Of a DNA stretch of 64,000 bases, positions 18,055-26,897 are shown piece by piece (the stretch's first letter is position 1; every line of letters starts with the position of its first letter). The translations under genes were made by a program, and so were the position numbers. Where the stretch lies: assembly GCA_016935315.1 (NCBI GenBank), contig JAFGRD010000039.1, positions 186,001-250,000 on the forward strand. The letters run 5' to 3'. The notes under the pieces are model-generated. The model did not search any database. It saw only the letters and a program-made list of their open reading frames with translations, and had not been told where the DNA came from. This DNA comes from Pirellulales bacterium. Lineage in GTDB: Bacteria > Planctomycetota > Planctomycetia > Pirellulales > Thermoguttaceae.

Positions 18055-18098
18055 CCAAGAAAACGCGGGAAGGCCATCTTCCGAGGGCCCTCCCGCGT
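18055..18098 (-). terminator. Intrinsic terminator for the Gfo/Idh/MocA gene
   Basis: On the minus strand, ACGCGGGA (complement of 18091-18098) pairs with TCCCGCGT (18063-18070), with extra GGCC pairing inside. A run TTTTCTTGG follows. The hairpin starts about 20 nt after the stop of the oxidoreductase gene and also lies between two convergent genes. Confidence 0.65.
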
Positions 18099-18119
18099 CA
18101 TGTCTGCCGACGGATCGGA

Positions 18120-19433
18120 TCAGGCGTAAGGATCGTAAACACCCGGCACGGGGATCGGGTAGTTGCCGTCGGCGTCCTTCTGGACGGGCGCCGGGGCATC
18201 GTAAGAGAGATCGTCGGGCATTTCGGAGCGACCCTTCTCGACCAGTTCATCCCACTTGACGACCTTGCCCGAGTAATTCGCGATGCGACCCAGCACGGAC
18301 GTCATGCTGCTGTTGGCGCCGTAGTAGCCTTCATTGTATCGCTCTCCGGCCCGCAATGCGGCCAGCAGATCGGTCTGCTCCTGCTGATGGCCGCCGGGGC
18401 TGCGACCGCGGAAGCTCCACTCGTTCTTGCCGTCGATGCGACCGTTGCAGTTCGAGGTGCCTTCGGAGCCGTGGGCGGCCTCGGAGACGGGCCCCCAACA
18501 GCCGCTCATGTGCCGGCACTGGCTGTACATCCTCGTTCCATCGGCGTAGGTGAACTCGACGAAGTGGTGGTCGAAGATCTGGCCGGTGCCTTTCCAGTCG
18601 CCGAGGTAGCGAGCCGTGCAGCCGCCCATCCCGTTGGCTTCGACCGGATGCTGATCGCCCATCACCCAGTTGCCGACGTCGAGGTTGTGGATGTGCTGCT
18701 CGCCGATGTTGTCGCCGCTGAGCCAGCAGAAATGATACCAGTTGTGGACCTGGTACTTCATCTCCGACATGCCTTCCTCGCGCCGCCGATTCCAGATGCC
18801 ACCGCCGTTCCAGTAGACTCGCGTGAACAGCACCTTGCCAATGGCACCGTCCTGAATCCGCTTGACGGTATCGATGTACCTCGGCTCGTGGCGGCGTTGC
18901 AGTCCGACACCGACCAACAGGCTCTTCTCGTCGGCGAGCTTGCTGGCCCGGATCAGCTTCAGGTAGCCGGGGGCGTCAACACAGCAGGGCTTCTCCATGA
19001 AGACGTGCTTGCCGGCTTCGATGGCCGCCTCGTATTGCATGGGGCGGAATCCCGGCGGAGTGCCCAGCACGACCAGATCGGCGTCGGTGGCGATCGCGTC
19101 CTTGTAGGCTTGCAGACCGACAAACACCCGGTCGGCAGACACGTCCACCTGGCTCGCGTATTGCTGCTTCAAGCCGTTGATGGCCCCGGTGGCCCGATTC
19201 TCGAACGCATCGGCCACGGCAATCAGCTTGACATTCTTGTCCGCGTTCATCTGCTGGGCCACGGCGCCCGTGCCGCGTCCGCCGGCCCCGATCAGGGCCA
19301 CCTTGATCACGTCGTCACCCGCTGCGTGGGCCGACCGGGCGATATTCAGACTCCCGGCCAGTGCAGCACCGGCGGCCATGGCCGTGGAACCCTTCAGGAA
19401 TTCCCGGCGCGAGGGTTTCGTCTTGTCGCTCAT
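18120..19433 (-). CDS. Gfo/Idh/MocA-family oxidoreductase with Tat signal
   Basis: 437 residues. A twin-arginine leader (SRREFLKGSTAMAAGAALAG) directs export of the folded, cofactor-loaded enzyme. The NAD(P)-binding start is VALIGAGGRGTGAVAQQ. EKPCCVDAPGYLKL carries the family EKP motif, with the Lys that helps bind cofactor and substrate. The C-terminal domain has GGWGPVSEAAHGSEG-type loops and HNWYHFCWLSGDNIGEQ, as in the large planctomycete expansion of these enzymes. Members act on sugars or cyclitols; the substrate here is unknown. An AGGAG-like site precedes the ATG, and a hairpin terminator follows the gene. Confidence 0.92.
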   Translation of the reverse strand: MSDKTKPSRREFLKGSTAMAAGAALAGSLNIARSAHAAGDDVIKVALIGAGGRGTGAVAQQMNADKNVKLIAVADAFENRATGAINGLKQQYASQVDVSADRVFVGLQAYKDAIATDADLVVLGTPPGFRPMQYEAAIEAGKHVFMEKPCCVDAPGYLKLIRASKLADEKSLLVGVGLQRRHEPRYIDTVKRIQDGAIGKVLFTRVYWNGGGIWNRRREEGMSEMKYQVHNWYHFCWLSGDNIGEQHIHNLDVGNWVMGDQHPVEANGMGGCTARYLGDWKGTGQIFDHHFVEFTYADGTRMYSQCRHMSGCWGPVSEAAHGSEGTSNCNGRIDGKNEWSFRGRSPGGHQQEQTDLLAALRAGERYNEGYYGANSSMTSVLGRIANYSGKVVKWDELVEKGRSEMPDDLSYDAPAPVQKDADGNYPIPVPGVYDPYA

Positions 19434-19531
19434 CCTCGAATCTCCTAGAACTGGGTAAGTAACGGAATGTTAAGGTAAGAACACTGAAGGATGAATGCCA
19501 ACGCATCACTCATCTTTCACCACGGGCTGCC

Positions 19532-21076
19532 CTACTCTTTGCCCGCCTGGGCCTCCTGGTACTCCCGAATGGTCTTTGCGTCCGGCTCGTACAGCTTCGC
19601 TTCCGCGGTATCCGGCACCTTCAAGGGACGCACCACACGGAACCCGGGACAGTAGACCTCGGTCAGGTACCAAATGCTTCGCGGGATCTGCGGATCCTGC
19701 ATCTTCCAGTCGGCGCTGGAGGGGCTGCGAGCCGCGCTGCGAAGGGCATCCGGATCGTTGTCCCAGCAACCGCCGCGGGCTACACGAGGGTAAAGCGTGG
19801 TCGGCACCGCGAACGGCCGCGTGGTCGTCTTGCCGGCAAACTGCTGGTAGTAGTCGGGGAGGTACTGGTCGAGCACCCACTCGGCGACGTTGCCGTGCAT
19901 GTCGTACAGGCCCCAAGGATTGGGCTTCTTCAAACCGACCTTCTGGTAGCCGTCTTCGCTGTTGCCGAAGTGCCAGGCGTAATCGTCCAACTGGTCGGGA
20001 TCATCGCCGAACGAATAGGCCGTGGTCGTCCCGGCCCGGCAGGCGTATTCCCACTCGGCCTCCGTCGGCAGGCGATAGTAGCGCCCCGTCTTGGCCGAGA
20101 GCCACTTGCAGTAAAGCTTGGCGGCAAGCTGCGTCATGCAGATCGCCGGATACCCGTCCCTGCCCATGCCGAAGGTCATGTCGGAGTAGGGATTGGTGGG
20201 ACGGGCGATGGCGTCGACCAGCTTCTCGCGTTCGGTGGGCTCCCCACTGGCGGCGCCCCGTCTCTGTTCCCGGCGCTGCTTGTCCAGACTCAGCCCCCAC
20301 AGTTCATACTCGTCCCAGGTCACCTCGCACTTGCCCATCCAGAACGGTTCGATCACGACCTCGTGCTGCGGGCCTTCGTCGTCTTTGCGATCGGCCTCGC
20401 TGTCCGGGCTGCCCATCATGAACTTGCCGCCCGCAATGGGGACCATGTCGAACGTCGTGTCGGCGTCGGGGATGACTTCCGTGTAGTTCTTCATCTCTTC
20501 CGGCGCGGTTGCCGTCGCGTTGGGAACTTCGGTCGGCTCGGGCAGCCACTTGACGATCGGCGTCGCCGTCGCATCAAAGGGCTCGTCCGACGAGACGTCT
20601 TCCGCGGGGGCGTCTCCAGCAGGAGCATCAGCAGCGGGAAGGTCTCCCGAGGGCGCATTCATCGCCGGCGTGTCCTCGATCGGCGCATCCGGCGCCGGTG
20701 CGTCGGCAGCCGGTGCGTCGGCAGCCGGTGCGTCCATCGCCGGCATATCCGCCGCAGGCGCATTCTCCGTTGGTGTATCCGCCGCAGGTGCGTCCATCGC
20801 AGGGGCATCCGTAGCAGGAAGGTCTTCTGCCGGAGCATCTGCCGCGGGCGCATCGACAGCAGGCAGGTCTTCGTCGGGCAAGTCCGGCGACGGCGGGTCC
20901 TCCGCAAAGGGATCCTCGCCGGCCTGCCCGATGACGGTCGTCGACAGAGTCGTCGTTGCGGGAGACGGCTCTTCGTCGACCCGGGGGGCACAGCCCCACG
21001 ACACGACGATCATCGTGCCGCAGAACAACACGAAACACGCTTGCAATACGGACCGCTTGCCAAGTACGCTAGACAT
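19532..21076 (-). CDS. Lipoprotein with APAxD repeats and a formylglycine-generating-enzyme-like domain
   Basis: 514 residues. The signal ends in a lipobox (VVSWGCAPR). Residues about 45-165 are a five-residue repeat region ([15 protein letters not shown] and variants), probably an extended acidic spacer. Residues 200-490 form a SUMF1/FGE-sulfatase domain: [57 protein letters not shown] and [20 protein letters not shown]. In true FGEs this fold converts a sulfatase Cys to formylglycine, but most bacterial homologues lack proof of that activity and may only bind ligands. No sulfatase gene is near. It is divergent from apbE. Confidence 0.85.
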   Translation of the reverse strand: MSSVLGKRSVLQACFVLFCGTMIVVSWGCAPRVDEEPSPATTTLSTTVIGQAGEDPFAEDPPSPDLPDEDLPAVDAPAADAPAEDLPATDAPAMDAPAADTPTENAPAADMPAMDAPAADAPAADAPAPDAPIEDTPAMNAPSGDLPAADAPAGDAPAEDVSSDEPFDATATPIVKWLPEPTEVPNATATAPEEMKNYTEVIPDADTTFDMVPIAGGKFMMGSPDSEADRKDDEGPQHEVVIEPFWMGKCEVTWDEYELWGLSLDKQRREQRRGAASGEPTEREKLVDAIARPTNPYSDMTFGMGRDGYPAICMTQLAAKLYCKWLSAKTGRYYRLPTEAEWEYACRAGTTTAYSFGDDPDQLDDYAWHFGNSEDGYQKVGLKKPNPWGLYDMHGNVAEWVLDQYLPDYYQQFAGKTTTRPFAVPTTLYPRVARGGCWDNDPDALRSAARSPSSADWKMQDPQIPRSIWYLTEVYCPGFRVVRPLKVPDTAEAKLYEPDAKTIREYQEAQAGKE

Positions 21077-21161
21077 TCAGAGAAACCTCTCTCTCAAGAC
21101 TCGTGAGACTAGTGGAATCGAAAATCCAGGCCCAAGACTTTATCGACAAGGACCTGACCAC

Positions 21162-22211
21162 ATGGGATGGTTGCTGGTTGCGTGGCTAACGGGGGCGGGT
21201 GTGACGACCGCTCCACCCGATGAGCCGGCCTCAGACCGGTTCCAGTTTACCCGAGTGGAAATGGCCGTACCAATTAGGATTGTATTGTATGCTCCGGATG
21301 CCTCGACCGCAACCACGACTGCCGAGGCGGCCTTCGCCAGGATTCATGCCCTCAATGCCATTCTAAGCGACTACGATGCAAGAAGCGAATTGCGACAGCT
21401 CGGCAACACCGCCACGGGGGGGAAGACAGCAAGAGTCAGCAACGATCTCTGGCAAGTCTTGGCCCGAGCGCGGGCGCTTGCCGACCAATCGGGTGGGGCA
21501 TTCGATCCCACTGTTGGACCGGTCGTCCGCCTGTGGCGACGCGCCCGACGCAATCGACAGCTACCGGCGCCCGAGGCGATCGAGGCGGCCCGCGCGCTCG
21601 TCGGGTACGATCTGCTGCGACTGGACCCCGACAAGCAGACCGTTGAACTGCTCAAGCCCGGGATGCGCCTCGACCTCGGTGGAATTGCCAAAGGATATGC
21701 GGCGGATGAAGCCCTCAGAGTGTTAAGAAATTTCGGTCTGAATCGCGCGCTGGTCGACGCCGGCGGCGACATCGTCTTGGGCGACCCGCCGCCCGACCAG
21801 GCCGGTTGGCATATCGCCATCGCCCCGCTCGAGGCCGACGGTCCGCCCAGCCGCGTGCTCTCGCTCTGCCGCACGGCGATCGCGACCTCCGGGGATACCT
21901 GGCAGTTTGTCGAAATCGACGGCCGGCGCTATTCCCATATTGTCGATCCGCGAACCGGCCTGGGATTGACCGACCACAGCAGCGTGACGATCGTTGCCCC
22001 CGACGGCACGGCCGCCGACGGCCTCGCTTCGGCCGTGAGTGTACTCGGGCCCCAGAAGGGTATCGAACTGATCGAAGGGATGCCCGGCACCGCCGCGTTC
22101 ATTGTGCGGGCGCCCGACGGCAAGCTGGAAACGCACGCGTCGCGCCGCTGGCAGGAGTTGCCCGTCGCCGTGGCACCGTCTCCCGACGAAGCGACAAGAG
22201 AAGTGCCGTAG
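21162..22211 (+). CDS. apbE: FAD:protein FMN transferase
   Basis: 349 residues from the ATG at 21162. The same frame stays open upstream, but only through the antisense of the APAxD repeats. The enzyme attaches FMN covalently to Thr/Ser of target flavoproteins (for example NqrB/RnfG-type subunits) and also handles FAD in the periplasm. Motifs include LRLDLGGIAKGYAADEAL, NRALVDAGGDIVLG and YSHIVDPRTGLGLTDHSSVT (Mg/FAD binding), then PDGTAADGLASAVSVLG. The N terminus (GWLLVAWLTGAGVTT) could be a short export signal. The glycyl-radical activase starts 44 nt downstream, so the two are probably co-transcribed. No obvious flavoprotein target is in the window. Confidence 0.92.
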   Translation: MGWLLVAWLTGAGVTTAPPDEPASDRFQFTRVEMAVPIRIVLYAPDASTATTTAEAAFARIHALNAILSDYDARSELRQLGNTATGGKTARVSNDLWQVLARARALADQSGGAFDPTVGPVVRLWRRARRNRQLPAPEAIEAARALVGYDLLRLDPDKQTVELLKPGMRLDLGGIAKGYAADEALRVLRNFGLNRALVDAGGDIVLGDPPPDQAGWHIAIAPLEADGPPSRVLSLCRTAIATSGDTWQFVEIDGRRYSHIVDPRTGLGLTDHSSVTIVAPDGTAADGLASAVSVLGPQKGIELIEGMPGTAAFIVRAPDGKLETHASRRWQELPVAVAPSPDEATREVP

Positions 22212-22255
22212 TCGTCCTCCGTCAGCGCGGGCCCTTACTGGTAAACGTCCTCACG

Positions 22256-23200
22256 ATGACTGACTCCTCGAATCCTTGCCCCGAGACGTCGGCCGACGCG
22301 ACGGGAATCGTGTTTGACGTCAAGCGATACGCCATCCACGACGGGCCGGGAATTCGCACTACGGTCTTCTTGAAGGGCTGCCCTCTGCGATGCCGCTGGT
22401 GCCACAATCCGGAAAGCGTCCTTGCGAGGCCTGAACACTCGTTTCGGCGCAGCCGCTGCACGGGTTGCGGGCGTTGCGAGGCGGCGTGCGAGTTGGGGGC
22501 CGTTTCCCGGTCCGGCGATTCGTGGTTGGTCGACATGGCCAGGTGTGTGCTTTGCGGCGCGTGTGCCGACGCCTGTCCGACCGGGGCCTGGGAGATCCTC
22601 GGCCATCGGGTGACCGTGCGAGAACTGGTAGCCCGGATCGAGCGAGACGTGATCTTCTTCGACCAGTCGGGCGGCGGTGTGACGTTCTCGGGTGGAGAGC
22701 CCTTGTTTCAACCCGTGTTCTTGGCGGAGATGCTGCGGCAGTGCCAGGCGAGGGAGATCCACACCGCATTGGACACGAGCTGCCATGCCCCGTGGGAGAC
22801 GATCGAGGCGCTGCACGCAGACATCGACCTCTATCTTTGCGACGTCAAGCACATGGACCCGGTGGCCCACGAGCGATTTACCGGCGTGTCCAACGAGTTG
22901 ATCCGGCAGAACATCGAGAAGCTGGATGCGCTGGGCAGCCGGATAATTGTCCGGTTTCCGGTAATCCCGGCAGTGAACGACGATGACGCGAACGTGGTGG
23001 CAACCGCCGAGTTCATCGCCTCGCTTCACCACGTGGAGCGGGTCGACGTTCTGCCGTACCACGAAGGGGCCGAGGTCAAAGCGGTCCGGCTGGGCCGAGC
23101 GAACGGGCTGTTGAAGACGGTGCCCCCTTCGCCCGAGAAAAGCGAGGCGATTGCGGCGACCCTGAGGCGTTTCGGCCTGAGCGTCACGATTGGCGGCTGA
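22256..23200 (+). CDS. Glycyl-radical enzyme activating protein (radical SAM)
   Basis: 314 residues from the ATG at 22256; a long upstream extension only overlaps apbE. The radical-SAM cluster motif is KGCPLRCRWCHNPES (CxxxCxxC). It is followed by two ferredoxin-like 4Fe-4S motifs, CTGCGRCEAACELGAV and CVLCGACADACPTGAW. That insert marks activases of the pyruvate formate-lyase-like/decarboxylase/dehydratase group rather than PflA itself. VTFSGGEPLFQP is the GGEP SAM motif. The protein makes the glycyl radical in a partner enzyme, but no glycyl-radical enzyme gene is found in this window. It is flanked by apbE and a sigma-54 regulator. Confidence 0.93.
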   Translation: MTDSSNPCPETSADATGIVFDVKRYAIHDGPGIRTTVFLKGCPLRCRWCHNPESVLARPEHSFRRSRCTGCGRCEAACELGAVSRSGDSWLVDMARCVLCGACADACPTGAWEILGHRVTVRELVARIERDVIFFDQSGGGVTFSGGEPLFQPVFLAEMLRQCQAREIHTALDTSCHAPWETIEALHADIDLYLCDVKHMDPVAHERFTGVSNELIRQNIEKLDALGSRIIVRFPVIPAVNDDDANVVATAEFIASLHHVERVDVLPYHEGAEVKAVRLGRANGLLKTVPPSPEKSEAIAATLRRFGLSVTIGG

Positions 23201-23354
23201 GCTTGCGACTGACGGTCGCGGCAGTCCGGCCAGCGGGGCATGACGCTTTCTCACGGCCCGAAGAAGCCGCTACAGACCGTGGCATATACTGGACCCGGGC
23301 CGTGAAATATGCTAGGATTCCCGTGGTCACGTCTGGAAACTGTGGAGCTGTGCC

Positions 23355-24944
23355 GTGGAGAAGTTCCAATCCGTGCTGCTGAAGGTCTGGCGCGAAGCAT
23401 GTCGGCACATCGAAATTCGGGAGTCGGTCGAGACGATTGCGCCGATGCTCCTCGGCGACATTCCCATGGATCAGCTCTATGTGCGGCGAATCGACCGACA
23501 ACGCCGATCGATCGAAACGGTGGCCCTCGGGTTTCCCGCGGCATCGCCGGACCAGCAGGAAGCCCGCACCGAGTGTTCGGCGTCGGAAATGAAGAAACTG
23601 ATCGGCTGGTGCACGCGAGGCAAGCTCGTCGACAGCCAGGCGGCGAAACGCCGCGCGGAAGCGTTGGCCATTATGCTACCCGACGGCGTGGAGCGGAGTG
23701 TGCTGGTGGGCCCGCTGGGCAAGAGAGACGCACCTTCCGGCGTGTTGGTGTTCGTCGCACCCGGCCAACGCACGTTCAGCGCGCGTCATCGTGCGCTGGC
23801 CGAGGCCCTCTTGGAGCCGTTCTCCGCGGCACTCGACAACGACCACCAGGTTCGAGAGACGGACTCGCTGCGAAAAGCGGCCGAGGCGGAAAACCGTTCC
23901 TTGCTGGCCCGGCTGGGACGCAAGAAGCTGGCAGACACGATCGTCGGCGCGGAATCGGGTCTGCAAATGGTGATGGAACGCGTCGAGTTGGTCGCGCAAT
24001 CCGACGTGCCCGTGTTGATCTTCGGGGAAACGGGGACGGGCAAGGAACTCATTGCCCGAGCCATTCATGCCCGCTCCCGACGCTGTGAGGGACCGGTGAT
24101 TCGGGTCAACTGCGGCGCCATACCCTCGGAGCTGATCGATTCCGAGCTGTTCGGCCACGAACGGGGAGCCTTTACCGGGGCGGTGGACGTTCGCAAAGGC
24201 TGGTTTGAACGGGCGGACGGTGGGACGCTGTTTTTGGACGAGATCGGCGAGCTGCCCGCCGCGGCGCAGGTCCGCTTCCTCCGTATCCTCCAAGACGGCT
24301 GGCTGGAGCGCGTCGGCGGCCAGCGGCCGATCAACGTCGATGTGCGCGTGGTCGCGGCCACGCACCGCGACCTGGCCGGCATGGTGGCCGGCAGTGAATT
24401 TCGCGAGGACCTTTGGTATCGTCTGGCCGTGTTTCCCATCGTCTTGCCGCCGCTGCGCGAACGCGCCGGCGACATTGCGGAGCTCGCCCGGTATTGTGCC
24501 GAGCGCGCCGCCACGCGATTCGGCCTGCCGCTGGTACTGCCCTCGCGCGAAGACATCGATTTGTTGGGGTCCTACGCTTGGCCGGGAAACGTCCGCGAGT
24601 TGGCGGCGGTCATCGATCGGGCCGCGATTCTGGGCAACGGAGAGCGGTTGGAGGTGGCCAAGGCCCTGGGTGTCTTGGCCGGTCCTGCCGGCGCGTCGCG
24701 GAGCAACAACGTGCACGGCACGGCGCAGCCGCGGTCTCCGGCGGACGTCGTGCCGCTGGATTCGGTCGTCAGGCAACACGTCCAATCGGTGCTCACGATT
24801 ACCCACGGACGGATTGAGGGCCCTCAAGGGGCCGCCGCGCTGCTGGAAGTCAATCCCCACACGCTGCGCGCCAGAATGCGCAAACTGGGTATCGATTGGC
24901 GGCAATTCCGCGATTCGGACGTTTCCTCGCCAAGCAGGCGGTAG
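23355..24944 (+). CDS. Sigma-54-dependent transcriptional activator with N-terminal GAF-like domain
   Basis: 529 residues from a GTG with GGAG upstream. Residues about 20-175 look like a GAF sensor domain, followed by a coiled segment. The AAA+ domain (about 195-425) has Walker A GETGTGKE, the sigma-54 contact loop HERGAFTGAVD, Walker B GGTLFLDEIGELP and the arginine region FREDLWYRL. A helix-turn-helix near the C terminus (NPHTLRARMRKLGI) binds DNA. The layout is that of NorR/FhlA-class activators, which respond to a ligand in the GAF domain. It lies 154 nt after the glycyl-radical activase. It may control that system or a distant operon. Confidence 0.92.
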   Translation: MEKFQSVLLKVWREACRHIEIRESVETIAPMLLGDIPMDQLYVRRIDRQRRSIETVALGFPAASPDQQEARTECSASEMKKLIGWCTRGKLVDSQAAKRRAEALAIMLPDGVERSVLVGPLGKRDAPSGVLVFVAPGQRTFSARHRALAEALLEPFSAALDNDHQVRETDSLRKAAEAENRSLLARLGRKKLADTIVGAESGLQMVMERVELVAQSDVPVLIFGETGTGKELIARAIHARSRRCEGPVIRVNCGAIPSELIDSELFGHERGAFTGAVDVRKGWFERADGGTLFLDEIGELPAAAQVRFLRILQDGWLERVGGQRPINVDVRVVAATHRDLAGMVAGSEFREDLWYRLAVFPIVLPPLRERAGDIAELARYCAERAATRFGLPLVLPSREDIDLLGSYAWPGNVRELAAVIDRAAILGNGERLEVAKALGVLAGPAGASRSNNVHGTAQPRSPADVVPLDSVVRQHVQSVLTITHGRIEGPQGAAALLEVNPHTLRARMRKLGIDWRQFRDSDVSSPSRR

Positions 24945-24995
24945 CCGAAAGCACGCACTGCGCGGGCACCGCTTCGGGCAAGGGCGCGGGGACAC

Positions 24996-26627
24996 TCAGA
25001 AACCCTCTTCCACCGCCTGCTGCCCGTAGATCGGCATATAGCGGTAATAGACTTCCAAGGTCATCAGCGCCATCGCCGTGTTGTACAGACGCCCGCCCTT
25101 GTCGCCGTGGGGGTCGGGAAAGTGCCAACTGCCGGCCTCATGGCTGGCGACGGCTTGCGTGGCGACCAGGTAGTCACGCATCTCGGCGTTCCACCGCTCC
25201 CACGGCTGCCCCTGCCAGTGGTGCAGGGCCTGGGTGGCGTAGTAGTTGAAGTACATGTTGCTCTTCGACGGCCCCGTTTCGGCAAGCAGGGCGACGCCTC
25301 GCTGCAGCCCCGGATGGTCGCGTTCCCGGCCCGTATACATCCGGCAGAGCAGCCCGATTGCGGAGGTCGTGCTACGCGGCTGCGGCGTCATGTAGCCGTA
25401 TTGGGCCCCGCCGTCCGATTCGACGCCGGAGAGGAACTCTCGGACCAGGTAGATCGTCGGCGGGGGAACGGCCATCCCGGCCATCTGCCCGCTCTTCAGC
25501 GCCATCAACTGCCAGCCGGTGACCGTCATGTCGCCGGGTGCCCCGGGCGTGTAGCGCCAGCCGCCGCCTTTGACGTCCTGGGCGTAGCAGACGAAGTCGA
25601 TTGCCCCTTGGCCGAAATCCTTCAGAGCCGGATCCCTCGTCATGGCGTAACCTTCGCAGAGCGCGATGGCGGCCAAACCCTGAGCATACATCGTCCCTTC
25701 CTGAAGATCGTAGCCGTGGGGCGTGACCAAGGCCCGGCGGGTCAGGTAGTAAAGCCCTTCGCGGACCACGTCCCGGTATTCGCCGTCCATGTGCGTGTAT
25801 CCGGCGCCCAGAAACGGCAACAGGGCCATGGCGGTGGCGGCGGTGGTGCTGGCCTCGCTGCCCGAGTAGCGACACAGTCCCCTGCAACTGGTCTTGCGAA
25901 GGTCGAAGCACCAACTGCCGTCTTCACGCCGGTGGGCCTTCAGCCATCGCAGCCCCCGCTCGACCGCCTCTTCGCTCTGCGGCGTGCCGCCACCGGCTTG
26001 CGCCAAAACGGTCCGTTGGTCGCGGCCGTCCAACATACCGCCGACCGGTGTGTCGGCCCGCAGGAGCCAGTCGGACGGTTCCGGCGGTCCCGTGCCGTGT
26101 GGGCGCGGCTCGACGCGGCCGGACCGCTGCGAGTCCACGCGAAGATCGGCCACTCGGGGCACCCGATACGTTGGATCGGAAGTCGTCGCGCCGCCCTCGG
26201 GAAGATTCGGCTGCACAGGCAAAATATGGGACAGACGTGGACCGAGTTCCTCAAGCGGCACCGGCACGTTTGCATAGGCAGTCAGGCCGCGCACGGCCGA
26301 GGTCGGTCGCGCGGCCTCGACGAACAGCGCCAGGCTCAACAGCAAACAGAAATGGAACAGGAAACTGACCACACAGCCGGACGACAAGCGCCGTCCGACA
26401 AACGCCCACCAGAGGCGCCACCCGGCCGGTCGGGGGCCGCCAGTGTCGACTTCCGGCGACGCGGTTTCCGGTGACGCGGTCCTACCCGGCGGTGGAGGCG
26501 GCACTGCCCGGCGCGGCCGGGTGACAACTTCCAGGGGCGAAGCGTCCGATTCGTCGCCGCGCTGCCCCCCGACGGCCGCCGCGGCCCCATGGGCCGGATC
26601 GGATTGCACGGGCAACGATTTGGACAC
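24996..26627 (-). CDS. Membrane-anchored squalene-cyclase-fold protein (paralogue 1)
   Basis: 543 residues from a GTG with GGAG 7 nt upstream. An N-terminal disordered region is followed by one membrane segment (CVVSFLFHFCLLLSLALFVE), a linker, and a C-terminal alpha/alpha toroid of prenyltransferase/squalene-cyclase repeats (VERGLRWLKAHRREDGSWCF, GGGWRYTPGAPGDMTVTGWQ, GLQRGVALLAETGP, NYYATQALHHWQG). The cyclase DxDD acid motif is not seen; PGDMTV stands in a comparable place. So it is probably not a triterpene cyclase. Similar two-part proteins are common in planctomycetes and their function is unknown. A paralogue lies directly upstream, separated by a family A repeat. Confidence 0.8.
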   Translation of the reverse strand: MSKSLPVQSDPAHGAAAAVGGQRGDESDASPLEVVTRPRRAVPPPPPGRTASPETASPEVDTGGPRPAGWRLWWAFVGRRLSSGCVVSFLFHFCLLLSLALFVEAARPTSAVRGLTAYANVPVPLEELGPRLSHILPVQPNLPEGGATTSDPTYRVPRVADLRVDSQRSGRVEPRPHGTGPPEPSDWLLRADTPVGGMLDGRDQRTVLAQAGGGTPQSEEAVERGLRWLKAHRREDGSWCFDLRKTSCRGLCRYSGSEASTTAATAMALLPFLGAGYTHMDGEYRDVVREGLYYLTRRALVTPHGYDLQEGTMYAQGLAAIALCEGYAMTRDPALKDFGQGAIDFVCYAQDVKGGGWRYTPGAPGDMTVTGWQLMALKSGQMAGMAVPPPTIYLVREFLSGVESDGGAQYGYMTPQPRSTTSAIGLLCRMYTGRERDHPGLQRGVALLAETGPSKSNMYFNYYATQALHHWQGQPWERWNAEMRDYLVATQAVASHEAGSWHFPDPHGDKGGRLYNTAMALMTLEVYYRYMPIYGQQAVEEGF

Positions 26628-26691
26628 TGCACGGGCTCCAGTATGGCCGTCCGGGGAAACGGCGCAAATCCAGGCGAGAAAAGCACTTTTA

Positions 26692-26790
26692 TTGACGTTT
26701 GCACAGTCGATGCGCGAGGGCGACCGACGGGACCCCGATTTTTCCGGCCTTCCGTGGGTCGGCCTTGGTCATTCGCAATGCACACGTCAA
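26692..26790 (-). repeat. Palindromic repeat family A, copy 4
   Basis: Reverse orientation. The ends are TTGACGTTTGCACAGTC and the complement of GCATTGCGAATGACC. The core arms have drifted (ACCGACGGGACCC with GGCCTTCCGTGGGT). It lies between the two squalene-cyclase-fold paralogues. Confidence 0.85.
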
Positions 26791-26897
26791 CACTAATTAT
26801 AACCCGGCGCGGCGGGAAAGAAGAGCAGAATCCACCTTAACGAGGGGAGTCGCAGCGTTGCTCCGTGCGGCCTTTCGCCGTCGGATACCGCGGCAGG

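Noticed and set aside
20520-21161. Long frame upstream of apbE that would make a 563-residue Ala/Gly/Ser-rich fusion protein
   Set aside because: It is the antisense of the APAxD repeats of the FGE-like lipoprotein; the real apbE starts at 21162.
21806-22255. Arg-rich extension upstream of the glycyl-radical activase
   Set aside because: It overlaps apbE in another frame and has no family character; the ATG at 22256 fits the family start.
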